From Thiomicrorhabdus marina (lineage in GTDB: Bacteria > Pseudomonadota > Gammaproteobacteria > Thiomicrospirales > Thiomicrospiraceae), in contig NZ_JAGETV010000022.1 of the NCBI RefSeq assembly GCF_017571465.1, positions 1 to 42,221 of the forward strand: DNA of 42,221 nucleotides, given 5' to 3'. Below, piece by piece: positions 1 to 8,117 of the stretch. A model generated the notes under the pieces. The model worked only from the letters and a program-made list of their open reading frames with translations, was not told the origin of the DNA and did not search any database. Each line of letters opens with the position of its first letter. Positions within the stretch are counted from its first letter, which is position 1. The position numbers and the translations under genes are program-made.

Positions 1-17
1 AGCTGAGCTATTCCCGC
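1..17 (-). tRNA. 5' end of a tRNA, probably tRNA-Gly (partial)
   Basis: Read on the minus strand, 17 to 1 gives GCGGGAATAGCTCAGCT, a 7-nt acceptor strand, TA, and the start of a D-arm. The rest lies outside the window. GCGGGAA is the usual acceptor strand of bacterial tRNA-Gly(GCC), but the anticodon is not visible, so the identity is inferred. It follows tRNA-Ala and tRNA-Glu on the same strand and is probably co-transcribed with them. Confidence 0.6.
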
Positions 18-19
18 AA

Positions 20-95
20 TGGCGTCCCGTAGGGGAGTCGAACCCCTGTTACAGCCGTGAAAGGGCCGTGTCCTAGGCCTCTAGACGAACGGGAC
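20..95 (-). tRNA. tRNA-Glu (anticodon UUC)
   Basis: The minus strand folds into a complete cloverleaf. The acceptor GTCCCGT pairs with ACGGGAC, the anticodon loop reads CTTTCAC with anticodon TTC, the T-loop is GGTTCGACTC, the discriminator base is G at 23, and CCA is encoded at 22-20. It lies 46 nt downstream of tRNA-Ala on the same strand and close to gltX, the gene for the enzyme that charges it. Confidence 0.97.
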
Positions 96-141
96 TTTTT
101 ATGCAAAAAGTCTTTTAACTTATTGTAATATCAGATCATTT

Positions 142-217
142 TGGTGGAGCTAAGCGGGATCGAACCGCTGACCTCAACACTGCCAGTGTTGCGCTCTCCC
201 AGCTGAGCTATAGCCCC
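142..217 (-). tRNA. tRNA-Ala (anticodon GGC)
   Basis: On the minus strand the acceptor GGGGCTA pairs with TAGCTCC (one G-U), the anticodon stem is CAACA/TGTTG with loop CTGGCAG (anticodon GGC), the T-loop is GGTTCGATCC, and the discriminator A is followed by encoded CCA. It is the first gene of a tRNA-Ala/tRNA-Glu/tRNA-Gly cluster. A strong sigma70-type promoter lies 20-47 nt upstream. Confidence 0.97.
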
Positions 218-236
218 CCTGAGCTGATGGAGGCGT

Positions 237-264
237 ATTATAAGGACTTCCCAGATATGGTCAA
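237..264 (-). promoter_or_regulatory. Sigma70-type promoter of the tRNA cluster
   Basis: On the minus strand TTGACC (264-259), a 16-nt spacer and a perfect TATAAT (242-237) stand 20 nt before the 5' end of tRNA-Ala. The spacing suits direct transcription of the tRNA cluster independently of gltX, whose terminator lies upstream. Confidence 0.8.
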
Positions 265-417
265 GCGCAAAATGCAAAAAAACTGTATTTTTTTACGCGT
301 TGCCGACAAGTACATGAAAGTGCGACAACCGCCATTTTCATAACCTATTGATTTTTATCCGCAAAGCCCTATAAACAGCGTCTTTTCGTTATTTTGCTAC
401 TCCAGCGATAGAAAACC

Positions 418-440
418 AAAAACCCGCTAAAAGCGGGTTT
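418..440 (-). terminator. Intrinsic terminator after gltX
   Basis: The minus strand reads AAACCCGC-TTTTA-GCGGGTTT and continues into T residues: an 8-bp stem with a 5-nt loop and U-run, 37 nt past the gltX stop codon. It should separate gltX transcription from the tRNA cluster. Confidence 0.85.
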
Positions 441-476
441 AAGGAAACGCAGAACAAGTCCAAATAGCTATCGCTA

Positions 477-1889
477 TTACTGGTTAGCAATACGCTCAGC
501 GATATAGGCTTGCGCCATCTGTATACGAGCTAAACAGCGCTCTTTACCAATAAGCTCAGCCGTTGCATCAATAGCCGGTGATTGTCCACCGCCGGTAATC
601 GCAACGCGCAATGGCATACCAACTTTGCCCATCCCAACTTCAAGCTCTTCTGCTGTAGCATTAATGGCTGCATGAATATCGGCAGCTTGCCAATTTTCGA
701 GAGCCGCAAATTTTTCTGCTAATTTGGCTAATGGCTCGGAAGCAACACCACGAAGATGTTTTTTGGCTGCACCGGCTTCAAATTCGGCAAAATCATTATA
801 AAAGTAGGTGGCACCCTGCGCCATCTGAACCAATGTATTAGCCCGGTCACGAAGTAAATCTGCCACATCCGTTAATGCTGGACCTTGTGCCAGATCACAA
901 CCTAGATCAGTCATGAATGGCGACAAGTGACGTGCAAGATGTTCTGCTTCAGCATTTTTAATATGCTGTTCGTTAATCCAAAGTAATTTAGCTGTATCGA
1001 AACTTGATGGCGAGCCATTGACATTATCTAAATCAAAATAAGCAATCATCTCATCTATGCTAAACACCTCTTGATCACCATGTGACCAGCCAAGGCGAAC
1101 TAGATAGTTCAATAAAGCTTCCGGCAAGAAACCTTGTTCTTTGTATTGCAGGACACTGACCGCACCGTGACGTTTCGACAAACGTGCGCCATCTTCACCT
1201 AAAACCATTGGAATATGTGCAAACTTTGGTACTGTTGCACCCAAAGCTTTATAAAGGTTAATTTGACGAGGAGTATTATTAAGATGATCGTCGCCACGAA
1301 TAATGTGCGTCATCCCCATATCCCAGTCATCAACCACAACGGTAAGATTATAGGTCGGTGTACCGTCAGAGCGCGCAATAATTAAATCGTCCAGCTCTTT
1401 GTTATTGATAACCACTTTACCTTTAACAAGATCATCAATCTCAACATCACCGTCAATCGGATTTTTAAAACGGATAACCGGCTTAACCCCTTCCGGAGGA
1501 ATTCCATCAAAGTCGCGGTAACGACCATCATAGCGAGGTTTATCACCACGAGCCTTCTGCTCCTCACGCATAATATCCAATTCTTCCGGCGTTGCGTAGC
1601 AGTAGTAAGCCAAGCCTTTTTCAAACAACTGGTCAATGACTTCTTTATAGCGTTCAAAACGATGTGTTTGATAAATCGGACCTTGGTCGTAATCCAGTCC
1701 TAACCAACTCATGCCTTCTAAAATAGCGTTGACCGATTCTTCGGTTGAGCGCTCCAAATCAGTATCTTCGATGCGCAAGGTAAACTCGCCGCCAAAACGT
1801 TTGGCATACAGCCAAGAATAGAGTGCGGTTCTTACGCCACCGATATGAAGATAACCTGTTGGGCTAGGTGCAAAACGAGTACGAATCAC
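477..1889 (-). CDS. gltX: Glutamyl-tRNA synthetase
   Basis: This cytoplasmic class I aminoacyl-tRNA synthetase joins glutamate to tRNA-Glu using ATP. The 470-residue length matches bacterial GluRS. The HIGH motif appears as HIGG at residues 15-18, right after FAPSPTG, and the KMSKS loop as LSKR at 237-240 followed by HGA. The middle carries the [15 protein letters not shown] segment typical of the family, and the C-terminal third is the helical anticodon-binding region. Translation starts at GTG, with GGAG 8 nt upstream; no better ATG exists before the FAPSPTG motif. It is followed by its own terminator and, on the same strand, by tRNA-Ala and tRNA-Glu, an arrangement also known in pseudomonads. 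Whether the enzyme is discriminating or non-discriminating (charging tRNA-Gln too) cannot be told from this window. Confidence 0.97.
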   Translation of the reverse strand: MIRTRFAPSPTGYLHIGGVRTALYSWLYAKRFGGEFTLRIEDTDLERSTEESVNAILEGMSWLGLDYDQGPIYQTHRFERYKEVIDQLFEKGLAYYCYATPEELDIMREEQKARGDKPRYDGRYRDFDGIPPEGVKPVIRFKNPIDGDVEIDDLVKGKVVINNKELDDLIIARSDGTPTYNLTVVVDDWDMGMTHIIRGDDHLNNTPRQINLYKALGATVPKFAHIPMVLGEDGARLSKRHGAVSVLQYKEQGFLPEALLNYLVRLGWSHGDQEVFSIDEMIAYFDLDNVNGSPSSFDTAKLLWINEQHIKNAEAEHLARHLSPFMTDLGCDLAQGPALTDVADLLRDRANTLVQMAQGATYFYNDFAEFEAGAAKKHLRGVASEPLAKLAEKFAALENWQAADIHAAINATAEELEVGMGKVGMPLRVAITGGGQSPAIDATAELIGKERCLARIQMAQAYIAERIANQ

Positions 1890-1928
1890 TACAAGGACTC
1901 CAATTGTCTAAATCAAAATAAAGCGCCC

Positions 1929-1934
1929 ATTATA
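1929..1934 (-). promoter_or_regulatory. Candidate -10 box of gltX
   Basis: A perfect TATAAT on the minus strand lies 40 nt upstream of the gltX GTG start. No convincing -35 hexamer stands 16-18 nt before it (TGTAAA is the nearest), so the assignment rests on the -10 alone. Confidence 0.45.
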
Positions 1935-2121
1935 CTCTTTGAATCGATGCCTTTACATTGCAGTTTGACACTATATTTACAATTTCTACGAAACCCGGAA
2001 CCACAACATTTTTTTATTTGCTATAACTAAAAAATTTAATAAACAAAACACTATTCATCTATTTGCAATTCGTTAGGATATTGACAAGAAATAACCAAAA
2101 CACTCAATTTAGGAACTCACA

Positions 2122-3123
2122 ATGGCTGAACAAAGTGCTCGCTTAGCGTATTTTCCAATCAATCTTTTCGGCGCTGTCATGGGCTTTAGCGGCTTGGCCT
2201 TGGCGCTCTTGAAAGCCTCCCAACTGAGTTGGATTACCTCAACACTGTTTATGAGCTTATCCTTGATTACCGTTGTATTGTTTGTCCTAATCAGCGCTCT
2301 ATACCTAGTTAAAAGCATTAAATATCCTGAAGAAGTAAAACATGACATTCACCACCCTGTCGCAGTGCACTTTTTTCCGGCTTTCAGTATCAGCTTGTTA
2401 CTACTTAGTCTATTAATTAAAGAATTCTCACCGCTTATAGGGAGTGTTTTCTGGCATCTCGGCATGGTTTTACATCTTGCCCTAACCGTCATGCTACTCA
2501 GTAGTTGGATGCATCATGAAAAATGGCAAATCACACATATGAACCCCGCTTGGTTCATACCGGTAGTTGGTAATATTGTTATCCCGCTTGGAGCAGTTCA
2601 TTTCTCAAATATTGAATTGGGTTGGTTCTTTTTCAGTATTGGCTTTGTCTTCTGGGTCATTCTATTTGCCATTGTCATGTACCGCATCTTCTTCCACCCG
2701 CCAATGCTTAAATTATTGGAACCGACCCTATTTATTTTGATCGCGCCACCAGCGGTTGGCTATTTGTCCTACCTTGCTTTAAATGGTGGCGAATTAGATG
2801 TCTTCGCGCGAGTTTTATATTACACCGCCCTGTTTATGACAATTCTATTGTTGGCACAATTACCGCGTTTTATCAAAATACCTTACGCACTATCTTGGTG
2901 GGCTTACAGTTTCCCTATCGCTGCCATTACCTTGGCTAGCATGAGTTTCTATGAAAAACTTAATCTCTCGATTTTTAGTTATATCGGCATTATTTTACTT
3001 ATCGTTTTAAGTGCTCTAATTGCATTTCTGAGCTTCAAAACCCTTATTGCGGTTAAAAACCGTCAACTATGCAAGCCTCATCCACAAATGAAGCCACCGC
3101 AGCCAACTATTTCCGAAAAGTAG
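2122..3123 (+). CDS. TDT / SLAC1-family transporter (TehA-like)
   Basis: This is a 333-residue integral inner-membrane protein with about ten hydrophobic helices spread from residue 12 to 312 and a short polar C-terminal tail. The opening PINLFGAVMGFSGLALAL is the characteristic first helix of the tellurite-resistance/dicarboxylate transporter family, which includes TehA, Mae1 and plant SLAC1 anion channels. Members form a five-fold-like ring of helical hairpins around an anion path. Substrates in the family include dicarboxylates, tellurite-related anions, nitrate, chloride and sulfite; the sequence alone does not decide which applies. The start ATG is preceded by AGGA about 8 nt upstream. 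It is divergent from gltX and 94 nt before the M61 peptidase gene on the same strand. The family call is firm; the substrate is unknown. Confidence 0.82.
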   Translation: MAEQSARLAYFPINLFGAVMGFSGLALALLKASQLSWITSTLFMSLSLITVVLFVLISALYLVKSIKYPEEVKHDIHHPVAVHFFPAFSISLLLLSLLIKEFSPLIGSVFWHLGMVLHLALTVMLLSSWMHHEKWQITHMNPAWFIPVVGNIVIPLGAVHFSNIELGWFFFSIGFVFWVILFAIVMYRIFFHPPMLKLLEPTLFILIAPPAVGYLSYLALNGGELDVFARVLYYTALFMTILLLAQLPRFIKIPYALSWWAYSFPIAAITLASMSFYEKLNLSIFSYIGIILLIVLSALIAFLSFKTLIAVKNRQLCKPHPQMKPPQPTISEK

Positions 3124-3152
3124 ACCCGTTAGAATTCTCTCCTTGCTATGCG

Positions 3153-3205
3153 GATTTTGTGTTGTTTGTTAGAATTGCCTCGCATTTCGACAATAACACA
3201 AAATC
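3153..3205 (+). other. 11-bp inverted repeat (leader hairpin) before the M61 peptidase gene
   Basis: GATTTTGTGTT at 3153-3163 is the exact reverse complement of AACACAAAATC at 3195-3205, with a 31-nt loop. It ends 12 nt before the ATG at 3218, and no good Shine-Dalgarno sequence precedes that ATG. It is not followed by a T-run, so a terminator is unlikely; a translational control hairpin or protein-binding site is possible. Confidence 0.5.
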
Positions 3206-3217
3206 GGTAGCCCGCGA

Positions 3218-5152
3218 ATGAGTCAATTTAGCTCCCCAGAACTACAGCAAATCAGTCAAAAATACATCAATGAAAGCACCCTCCCTGAACTGGCAAAACC
3301 AGTCACTAAAGATGAAGCTTGTGCCCGCCACTACAGTATTAGTCCGGCAAATGCACAAGCCCATTTGTTTGATGTACAGCTGCGCATTGCCTTCCCGACT
3401 AAACAACAGTTAGTCAGTCTGCCGAACTGGATTCCTGGAAGCTATTTAATTCGTGACTTTTCTAAACACCTCAGTAAATTAGAAGCCTTTACCGATGATC
3501 AACAGCCACTAAAAGTCCAGCTAATTGACAAATCTACTTGGGAAATCGAAGCAACAGAAAACAACGATGGCAACATAGCTGCAATCAATGTGAGATACCA
3601 AGTCTACGCTTGGGATTTGTCCGTTCGTGGCGCGCACTTTGATGAAAGTCATGCTTTTTTTAACGGTACATCGGTGTTTGTTGAAGTAATTGGGCAGCGC
3701 GAACTACCCTGTGTAATGAGCTTAAAAAAATCACCGGTCTGTTTTAAGAATGCTTGGAAAGCGGCAACCGGCATGGAACCAATCAAAATAGATCACCACG
3801 GTTTTGGCCACTATAAAGCGGATAATTATCTCGCCTTAATCGATCACCCTGTTGAAATAGGTAACTATACCGAAATCGAATTTCGAGCTTGCGGAGTGCC
3901 GCATAAAATGGTGCTAACCGGTATTTTCGAATGCGATTTAGAGCGTCTAAAAAACGACTTAATCAAAATCTGCGAATATGAGATCAAACTATTTGGCGAG
4001 CCGGCGCCGATGGATTCCTACCTATTCCAGGTCATGGTCACCGGTTCGGATTATGGCGGTCTTGAACATCGCAATTCCACGGCTTTGATTTGTAGCCGAA
4101 ATGATCTTCCATATCATGGCATGGACAAACCAAGTGATGGTTATTTGCAGTTCTTGGAATTGTGTAGCCATGAATATTTCCACACTTGGAACGTTAAACG
4201 TATTATGCCTAAGGCATATCAAAATCCAGATTTGAGCGCACCAATCTATTCAAGACAATTATGGTGGTTTGAGGGCATTACCTCTTATTACGACGCGTTA
4301 ATTTTATTACGTTGCGGTCTTATCGACCAAGACACCTATTTAAAATTACTTGCTCAACAATTAACGCGTGTCTATCGAATGCCTGGTCGTTTCAAGCAGT
4401 CAGTCAGTGAATCTAGCTTTTACGCTTGGACCAAGTTTTATCAGCAAGATGAAAATGCGCCCAATGCCATTATCAGTTATTACACCAAGGGCTCGCTGGT
4501 TGCCTTGGCATTGGATTTGACAATTCGTGAGCAGTCACAAGGACAACAATCACTAGACAATATTCTTCTGTATTTATGGGAGAACTACGGCAAAGTGAAC
4601 CAAGGATTGGAAGAATTTGAGATTGAACAATTGTGCAGCCAAATTACTGGCATTGATTTGCAAGAATTTTTCGCACAAACCCTAGATAGCACCGATGATG
4701 TTGATTTGACCTCGTTATTCGCAAAATTCGGCTATGAATTTAGCTTTAGAGCGAACAATTCGCTTGCCGATATGGGAGGGTCTAACTCCGGTGACCTTTT
4801 AGCGGTCAATTTTGGCGCCAATGTCATTGATACCGCAACCGGTGGCGTGCAACTCAAACATATTTGGCAAGAGGCAAGTGCACAATTAGCAGGCTTAGCA
4901 GCCAACGATGAAATCATTGCTTTAAATGGCTTACGTATCAGCAATAAGTCACAACTAGAAACATTACTGAGACGCTGTCAACCTGGCAATAGCTTAAAAT
5001 GTGACTACTTTCGTCGTGACGAGCTTCGTCACTGCGTTCTGACTTTGACACCAGCCATACCTGACCGAGTGGAAATTAACAAACAAGATAAATGTGAAAA
5101 TAGGCTCAATTGGCTAACAGATAATACCCTAAGTGCAGACACGGAACTTTAA
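3218..5152 (+). CDS. M61-family metallopeptidase with C-terminal PDZ domain
   Basis: This 644-residue protein belongs to the glycyl-aminopeptidase family M61, zinc metallopeptidases with a gluzincin fold. The N-terminal half is a beta-rich domain, the zinc site is HEYFH (His318, Glu319, His322), and the third ligand is probably Glu352 in WWFEGITSYY, the family's usual second motif. A PDZ-like domain covers roughly residues 545-610 (ASAQLAGLAANDEIIALNG). There is no clear signal peptide, so it is probably cytoplasmic, where M61 enzymes cleave N-terminal glycine or alanine residues; that activity is inferred from the family. The stop codon overlaps the start of slyX (TAATG), so the two are likely translationally coupled. 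A long hairpin lies directly before the start, and the ribosome binding site is weak. Confidence 0.9.
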   Translation: MSQFSSPELQQISQKYINESTLPELAKPVTKDEACARHYSISPANAQAHLFDVQLRIAFPTKQQLVSLPNWIPGSYLIRDFSKHLSKLEAFTDDQQPLKVQLIDKSTWEIEATENNDGNIAAINVRYQVYAWDLSVRGAHFDESHAFFNGTSVFVEVIGQRELPCVMSLKKSPVCFKNAWKAATGMEPIKIDHHGFGHYKADNYLALIDHPVEIGNYTEIEFRACGVPHKMVLTGIFECDLERLKNDLIKICEYEIKLFGEPAPMDSYLFQVMVTGSDYGGLEHRNSTALICSRNDLPYHGMDKPSDGYLQFLELCSHEYFHTWNVKRIMPKAYQNPDLSAPIYSRQLWWFEGITSYYDALILLRCGLIDQDTYLKLLAQQLTRVYRMPGRFKQSVSESSFYAWTKFYQQDENAPNAIISYYTKGSLVALALDLTIREQSQGQQSLDNILLYLWENYGKVNQGLEEFEIEQLCSQITGIDLQEFFAQTLDSTDDVDLTSLFAKFGYEFSFRANNSLADMGGSNSGDLLAVNFGANVIDTATGGVQLKHIWQEASAQLAGLAANDEIIALNGLRISNKSQLETLLRRCQPGNSLKCDYFRRDELRHCVLTLTPAIPDRVEINKQDKCENRLNWLTDNTLSADTEL

Positions 5153-5403
5153 TGAACAAAACAAAAAAAATAAACCAAAACTCACTAAGCTCAGAAGAAC
5201 TGCAACAGCAGTTGCAGGCAATGCAAATGGTCATCGCACATCATGAAATTATGCATCAAGAGATGGAAAAGACCGCACTTAACCTAACCCAAAAATTAGA
5301 TGATCTCCAGAGCCGCTACCAAGTAATCGTTAGCTTAATGCAATCTATGCAAGAACAGCAGGTTAAGAGCCCGGAAGAGGAAGTTCCACCACCCCACTAT
5401 TAA
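5152..5403 (+). CDS. slyX: SlyX-like small coiled-coil protein
   Basis: This 83-residue, mostly helical protein has a coiled-coil core (about residues 12-70, rich in Gln, Leu and Glu) and ends in EEEVPPPHY, the proline-histidine-tyrosine tail typical of SlyX. Its molecular function is unknown; in E. coli slyX lies beside the FKBP-type isomerase gene slyD, which is absent here. Its start overlaps the stop of the M61 peptidase gene by one base, so it is read from the same transcript. A weak AAAGC/GCTTT hairpin follows the stop. Confidence 0.88.
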   Translation: MNKTKKINQNSLSSEELQQQLQAMQMVIAHHEIMHQEMEKTALNLTQKLDDLQSRYQVIVSLMQSMQEQQVKSPEEEVPPPHY

Positions 5404-5451
5404 AAGCGTGCTTTAATAAGTGTACGTCCTAAGAATGTTAGAATTGTTTAT

Positions 5452-6051
5452 ATGAAAAAATTACTCATTCTGCTGATTTTGATAGGAGCTTGGCACCACT
5501 ACTATCATATTGAAACTGCACCTTCGATTGGCCCCGGCATCGTAGCAGCGTCTCCACCTTATCAATATAATGCAGACAGCAAGCAAATCCGTTTAGACGA
5601 TTTTATTCTTTCGCCGCATGCTGAATTTGAAGTTGAAGCGCGTGTCTTAGCGGCAAGCCGTCACTATTTAGATCGCAAAGGCTGGTTAGCGCCATTGGTT
5701 CTAGTAATCGGCTGGGGAAATATGTCCGATGAAGCAATTTATCAAAATGTCGACATCGACCAATTTAACCATCTATACGAATGGACAAACAATGCCCCGA
5801 CGTTAATTACAGATGAAGAAATTCTAACTTCGACCGCTAACATCCATTTGATTCCAGCGAACAACGCAATCAAAGAGAAGATGTATGATATTAAAATTGG
5901 TGATGTTGTTTCGTTACGCGGCAGCCTAGTAAGCATTCGTCGCACCACTGGCTGGAAATGGCCAACCTCGACATCTCGAACAGACAAAGGTGAAAATTCA
6001 GGGGAAATTCTCTACCTTAAAGCGATTGAGATTATCCAACCAGGCTCATAG
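5452..6051 (+). CDS. Conserved signal-anchored protein of unknown function
   Basis: This 199-residue protein starts with a short basic stretch and a hydrophobic helix (about residues 4-15, LLILLILIGAW), which I read as a signal anchor or uncleaved signal peptide, so the remainder is probably periplasmic. The soluble part contains DFILSPHAEFEVEARVLA, VIGWGNMSDEAI, STANIHLIPA and a WKWPTSTSR segment. I recall this set of motifs in uncharacterised proteins of other proteobacteria, but I know of no assigned function. The VVSLRGSLVSI segment looks like a beta-barrel strand pair. It begins 48 nt after slyX and may be read from its own promoter (TAGAAT at about 5439-5444). I do not assign a function. 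Confidence 0.7.
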   Translation: MKKLLILLILIGAWHHYYHIETAPSIGPGIVAASPPYQYNADSKQIRLDDFILSPHAEFEVEARVLAASRHYLDRKGWLAPLVLVIGWGNMSDEAIYQNVDIDQFNHLYEWTNNAPTLITDEEILTSTANIHLIPANNAIKEKMYDIKIGDVVSLRGSLVSIRRTTGWKWPTSTSRTDKGENSGEILYLKAIEIIQPGS

Positions 6052-6220
6052 CTAAAGCATTTAGCCGGGAATCATTAACGATCATCCTCTCTTTAAAGAA
6101 CAAATTCGTCGTTCTTATGCCCGATTCAAAATATTGCTCTGGAGAATCTTTGCCTTTCTTTACAAGCTACGTATTCATCAAAACCATTCTCTAGCATAGA
6201 ATTAAATGCGGTTTCAGCTG

Positions 6221-6226
6221 TATAAT
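6221..6226 (+). promoter_or_regulatory. Candidate -10 box of the bicupin gene
   Basis: A perfect TATAAT lies 86 nt upstream of the ATG at 6313. No good -35 hexamer is visible at 16-18 nt. Transcription starting here would give a leader of about 80 nt containing the hairpin at 6251-6295. Confidence 0.45.
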
Positions 6227-6250
6227 ACGCACAAACATTTTTACTGTATC

Positions 6251-6295
6251 AAATGGCCTACAAAATCGACATAAGTCAGGCATAAGCCATTTTTT
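6251..6295 (+). promoter_or_regulatory. Terminator-like leader hairpin before the bicupin gene
   Basis: AAATGGC (6251-6257) pairs with GCCATTT (6286-6292), with T residues running 6290-6295. A competing pairing GCCT (6256-6259) with AGGC (6278-6281) uses part of the same left arm. Hairpin plus U-run inside a leader, 17 nt before the ATG, resembles a transcription attenuator, but the 28-nt loop and AT-rich stem make it weak. Confidence 0.3.
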
Positions 6296-6312
6296 CAATA
6301 TAGGTATCGATT

Positions 6313-7242
6313 ATGCAACCACAGAAAGTTGAACAGATTCAGCAAGTCGCCCAACAAAAATGGGAACGTCAAGCTGAAGTAAAAGAATATATGTCAGCGG
6401 TAAACCCGCCAATGCCGAAAATCGATGTTGTGCCTTACCCAAGCTCTTTGCATGAACAAGGTGAAACTCGCGTCATCCCATTTGATCAGTCAGAAAAGCT
6501 GCAAACTTCTTATCCAGTTACCACACCAAATCTGTTGGCAAACTTTATCAAGATTTGCCCTGGTGACACCATCAAAACCGATGCAGTAGCCAGTTCAAAC
6601 CTGTTCTACGTAATTCGAGGTAAAGGCCGTACGCAGATGAAGCACGGTACGATGGAATGGAAAGAAGGCGACTTATTTACACTGCCAGCCGTACCCGACG
6701 CTCTGCATAGCGCGGATGAGGATACAGCGATTTATTGGGTCAATGATGCGCCGGTACTTAGCTACCTTGGTGTAAAGCCAACTCACGACCGTTTTGAGCC
6801 GGTGTTATATACACGCGAACACCTAACCAAAGAATTGGAAAATGTGCGTAAAATTGCTGAAGGTAAAAACCGTACCGGTATTTTATTGTCTAACCCTAAC
6901 TTCCCTCTGACCATGACTTTGACGCACACACTTTGGGCTTTATATAACGTTCTGCCTGCGGGCATTGTGCAAAAACCACATCGTCACAATTCAATCGCAT
7001 TGGATTTTGTTGTTTCCGCAGGCCCGAATACCTACACGGCAATCGGTAAAGAATTAAATCCGGATGGGACGATTAAAGACCCTATCAAAGCGATGTGGAC
7101 ACCGGGCTCAGCATTCATCACCCCACCGGGCTGGTGGCACTCACACCACAATGAATCCGGTGAAGACGCAATTGTGTTGCCGATCCAAGATGCTGGATTA
7201 ATCATGAATATGCAGCTTTTGGACTTCCAACACGTTAAGTAA
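6313..7242 (+). CDS. Bicupin protein, possible dioxygenase or isomerase of unknown substrate
   Basis: This 309-residue cytoplasmic protein has two cupin (double-stranded beta-helix) domains. The N-terminal cupin (about residues 75-140) has the SNLFYVIRGKGRTQM and EGDLFTLPAVPDALHS segments but lacks most metal ligands. The C-terminal cupin (about 205-300) carries HRH (His223, His225) and the second motif GSAFITPPGWWHSHH (His276, His278, His279), so this half probably binds metal. The arrangement resembles gentisate dioxygenase-like bicupins, but I cannot name a substrate. It stands alone: its own leader upstream, and an AATGCGG/CCGCATT hairpin with a T-run downstream separates it from the two-component genes. 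The start ATG has AGGT about 9 nt upstream. Confidence 0.72.
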   Translation: MQPQKVEQIQQVAQQKWERQAEVKEYMSAVNPPMPKIDVVPYPSSLHEQGETRVIPFDQSEKLQTSYPVTTPNLLANFIKICPGDTIKTDAVASSNLFYVIRGKGRTQMKHGTMEWKEGDLFTLPAVPDALHSADEDTAIYWVNDAPVLSYLGVKPTHDRFEPVLYTREHLTKELENVRKIAEGKNRTGILLSNPNFPLTMTLTHTLWALYNVLPAGIVQKPHRHNSIALDFVVSAGPNTYTAIGKELNPDGTIKDPIKAMWTPGSAFITPPGWWHSHHNESGEDAIVLPIQDAGLIMNMQLLDFQHVK

Positions 7243-7251
7243 TACAGCAAT

Positions 7252-7294
7252 AATGCGGTTATGAAAATACTTATTTTATAGCCGCATTTTTATT
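7252..7294 (+). terminator. Intrinsic terminator after the bicupin gene
   Basis: AATGCGG at 7252-7258 pairs with CCGCATT at 7281-7287, with further A-T pairing inside, followed by TTTTATTT. It lies 10 nt past the bicupin stop and before the response regulator gene. Confidence 0.7.
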
Positions 7295-7328
7295 TGCAGC
7301 AGCAAACCAGATAAATAAAGGACTGCAC

Positions 7329-8039
7329 ATGCAAAATACTGAATATCGCATTGCGATTATCGAAGACGATCCAATTCAACTAGAAAGTTTGGTTACCGCT
7401 CTTGAGCAACAAGGCTTTGTGATTGAAGCTTTTTCCGACCGAGAATCTGCTGAAAAAGCCTTTGCCGAAAAACTACCGAATCTGGTTATTTCCGACATTA
7501 TTTTAGGTTCGGAAATGGACGGCGGTTTCGACCTAGCAAAACACTTGCTTAGCTATAATCAACCGATTCCGATTATCTTCCTTTCCGAACGTCAATCTGA
7601 ATTCGATATTTATACCGGTCATGCGCTGGGTGCGATTGATTATTTACCAAAACCAATCAGTCTCAATGTCTTGATTGTGAAAGTCAAAAACTTACTTCGC
7701 ATCACTAGCTCGAATAGCAGTGCTGAACAGGATGACGAAAAATCGAAAATTGCTGAACTTGAACTGGCTCCTGATCAGTTCAGAGCTTACTGGCATGACA
7801 AAGCACTCGATTTAACGGCGACCGAATTCGAGATGCTGAAACAGTTCGCAATTGCCGGTGAAGGCAGCGTCATTACCTATGATGCACTACAAAAATCGAC
7901 ACAAGGTGTTGTTGAACGTAACACCATTAACACCCATATTTGTCGAATCCGAAATGCCTTCAAGAAAATCACACCTGAATTCAACTTGATTCACAATGAA
8001 TACGGTCGCGGATATTCTTGGCAAAACAAAGAAGAATAA
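7329..8039 (+). CDS. Response regulator, PdsR-like (REC plus winged-helix DNA-binding domain)
   Basis: This 236-residue transcription regulator has a receiver domain (about 7-122) with the acidic pair Asp13/Asp14, phospho-acceptor Asp56 in LVISDIIL and Lys108 in DYLPKPI. An OmpR/PhoB-type winged helix follows at about 150-234 (NTINTHICRIRNAFKK, then YGRGYSW). The receiver segment GSEMDGGFDLAKHLL followed by PIIFLSERQSEFDI closely resembles, from memory, the response regulator of the proteobacterial dedicated sortase system rather than ordinary OmpR proteins. No sortase or sortase substrate is seen in this window, so its targets are unknown. It begins 34 nt after a terminator, so its promoter lies in or near that gap, and it is followed by its likely partner kinase. 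Confidence 0.88.
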   Translation: MQNTEYRIAIIEDDPIQLESLVTALEQQGFVIEAFSDRESAEKAFAEKLPNLVISDIILGSEMDGGFDLAKHLLSYNQPIPIIFLSERQSEFDIYTGHALGAIDYLPKPISLNVLIVKVKNLLRITSSNSSAEQDDEKSKIAELELAPDQFRAYWHDKALDLTATEFEMLKQFAIAGEGSVITYDALQKSTQGVVERNTINTHICRIRNAFKKITPEFNLIHNEYGRGYSWQNKEE

Positions 8040-8050
8040 GTGATTCACTC

Positions 8051-8074
8051 GCGGCAGTTAATAATTTCTGCCGC
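8051..8074 (+). other. Hairpin between response regulator and kinase genes
   Basis: GCGGCAG (8051-8057) and CTGCCGC (8068-8074) form a 7-bp GC-rich stem with a 10-nt loop. The sequence after it (CTTTACCG) is not a U-run, so it may lower but not stop transcription into the kinase gene, or protect the 3' end of the regulator message. Confidence 0.5.
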
Positions 8075-8117
8075 CTTTACCGCTGCTTAATTCTCATAAA
8101 AATTTGCCGGGTAGTCC

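Noticed and set aside
1-217. tRNA cluster as an integration site of a genomic island
   Set aside because: No integrase, direct repeat of a tRNA end or foreign-looking gene follows; gltX and housekeeping genes continue on the other side.
6118-6195. 25-codon ATG frame between the anchored protein and the bicupin gene
   Set aside because: No ribosome site, no hydrophobic or family pattern, and it overlaps a better-looking but startless frame.
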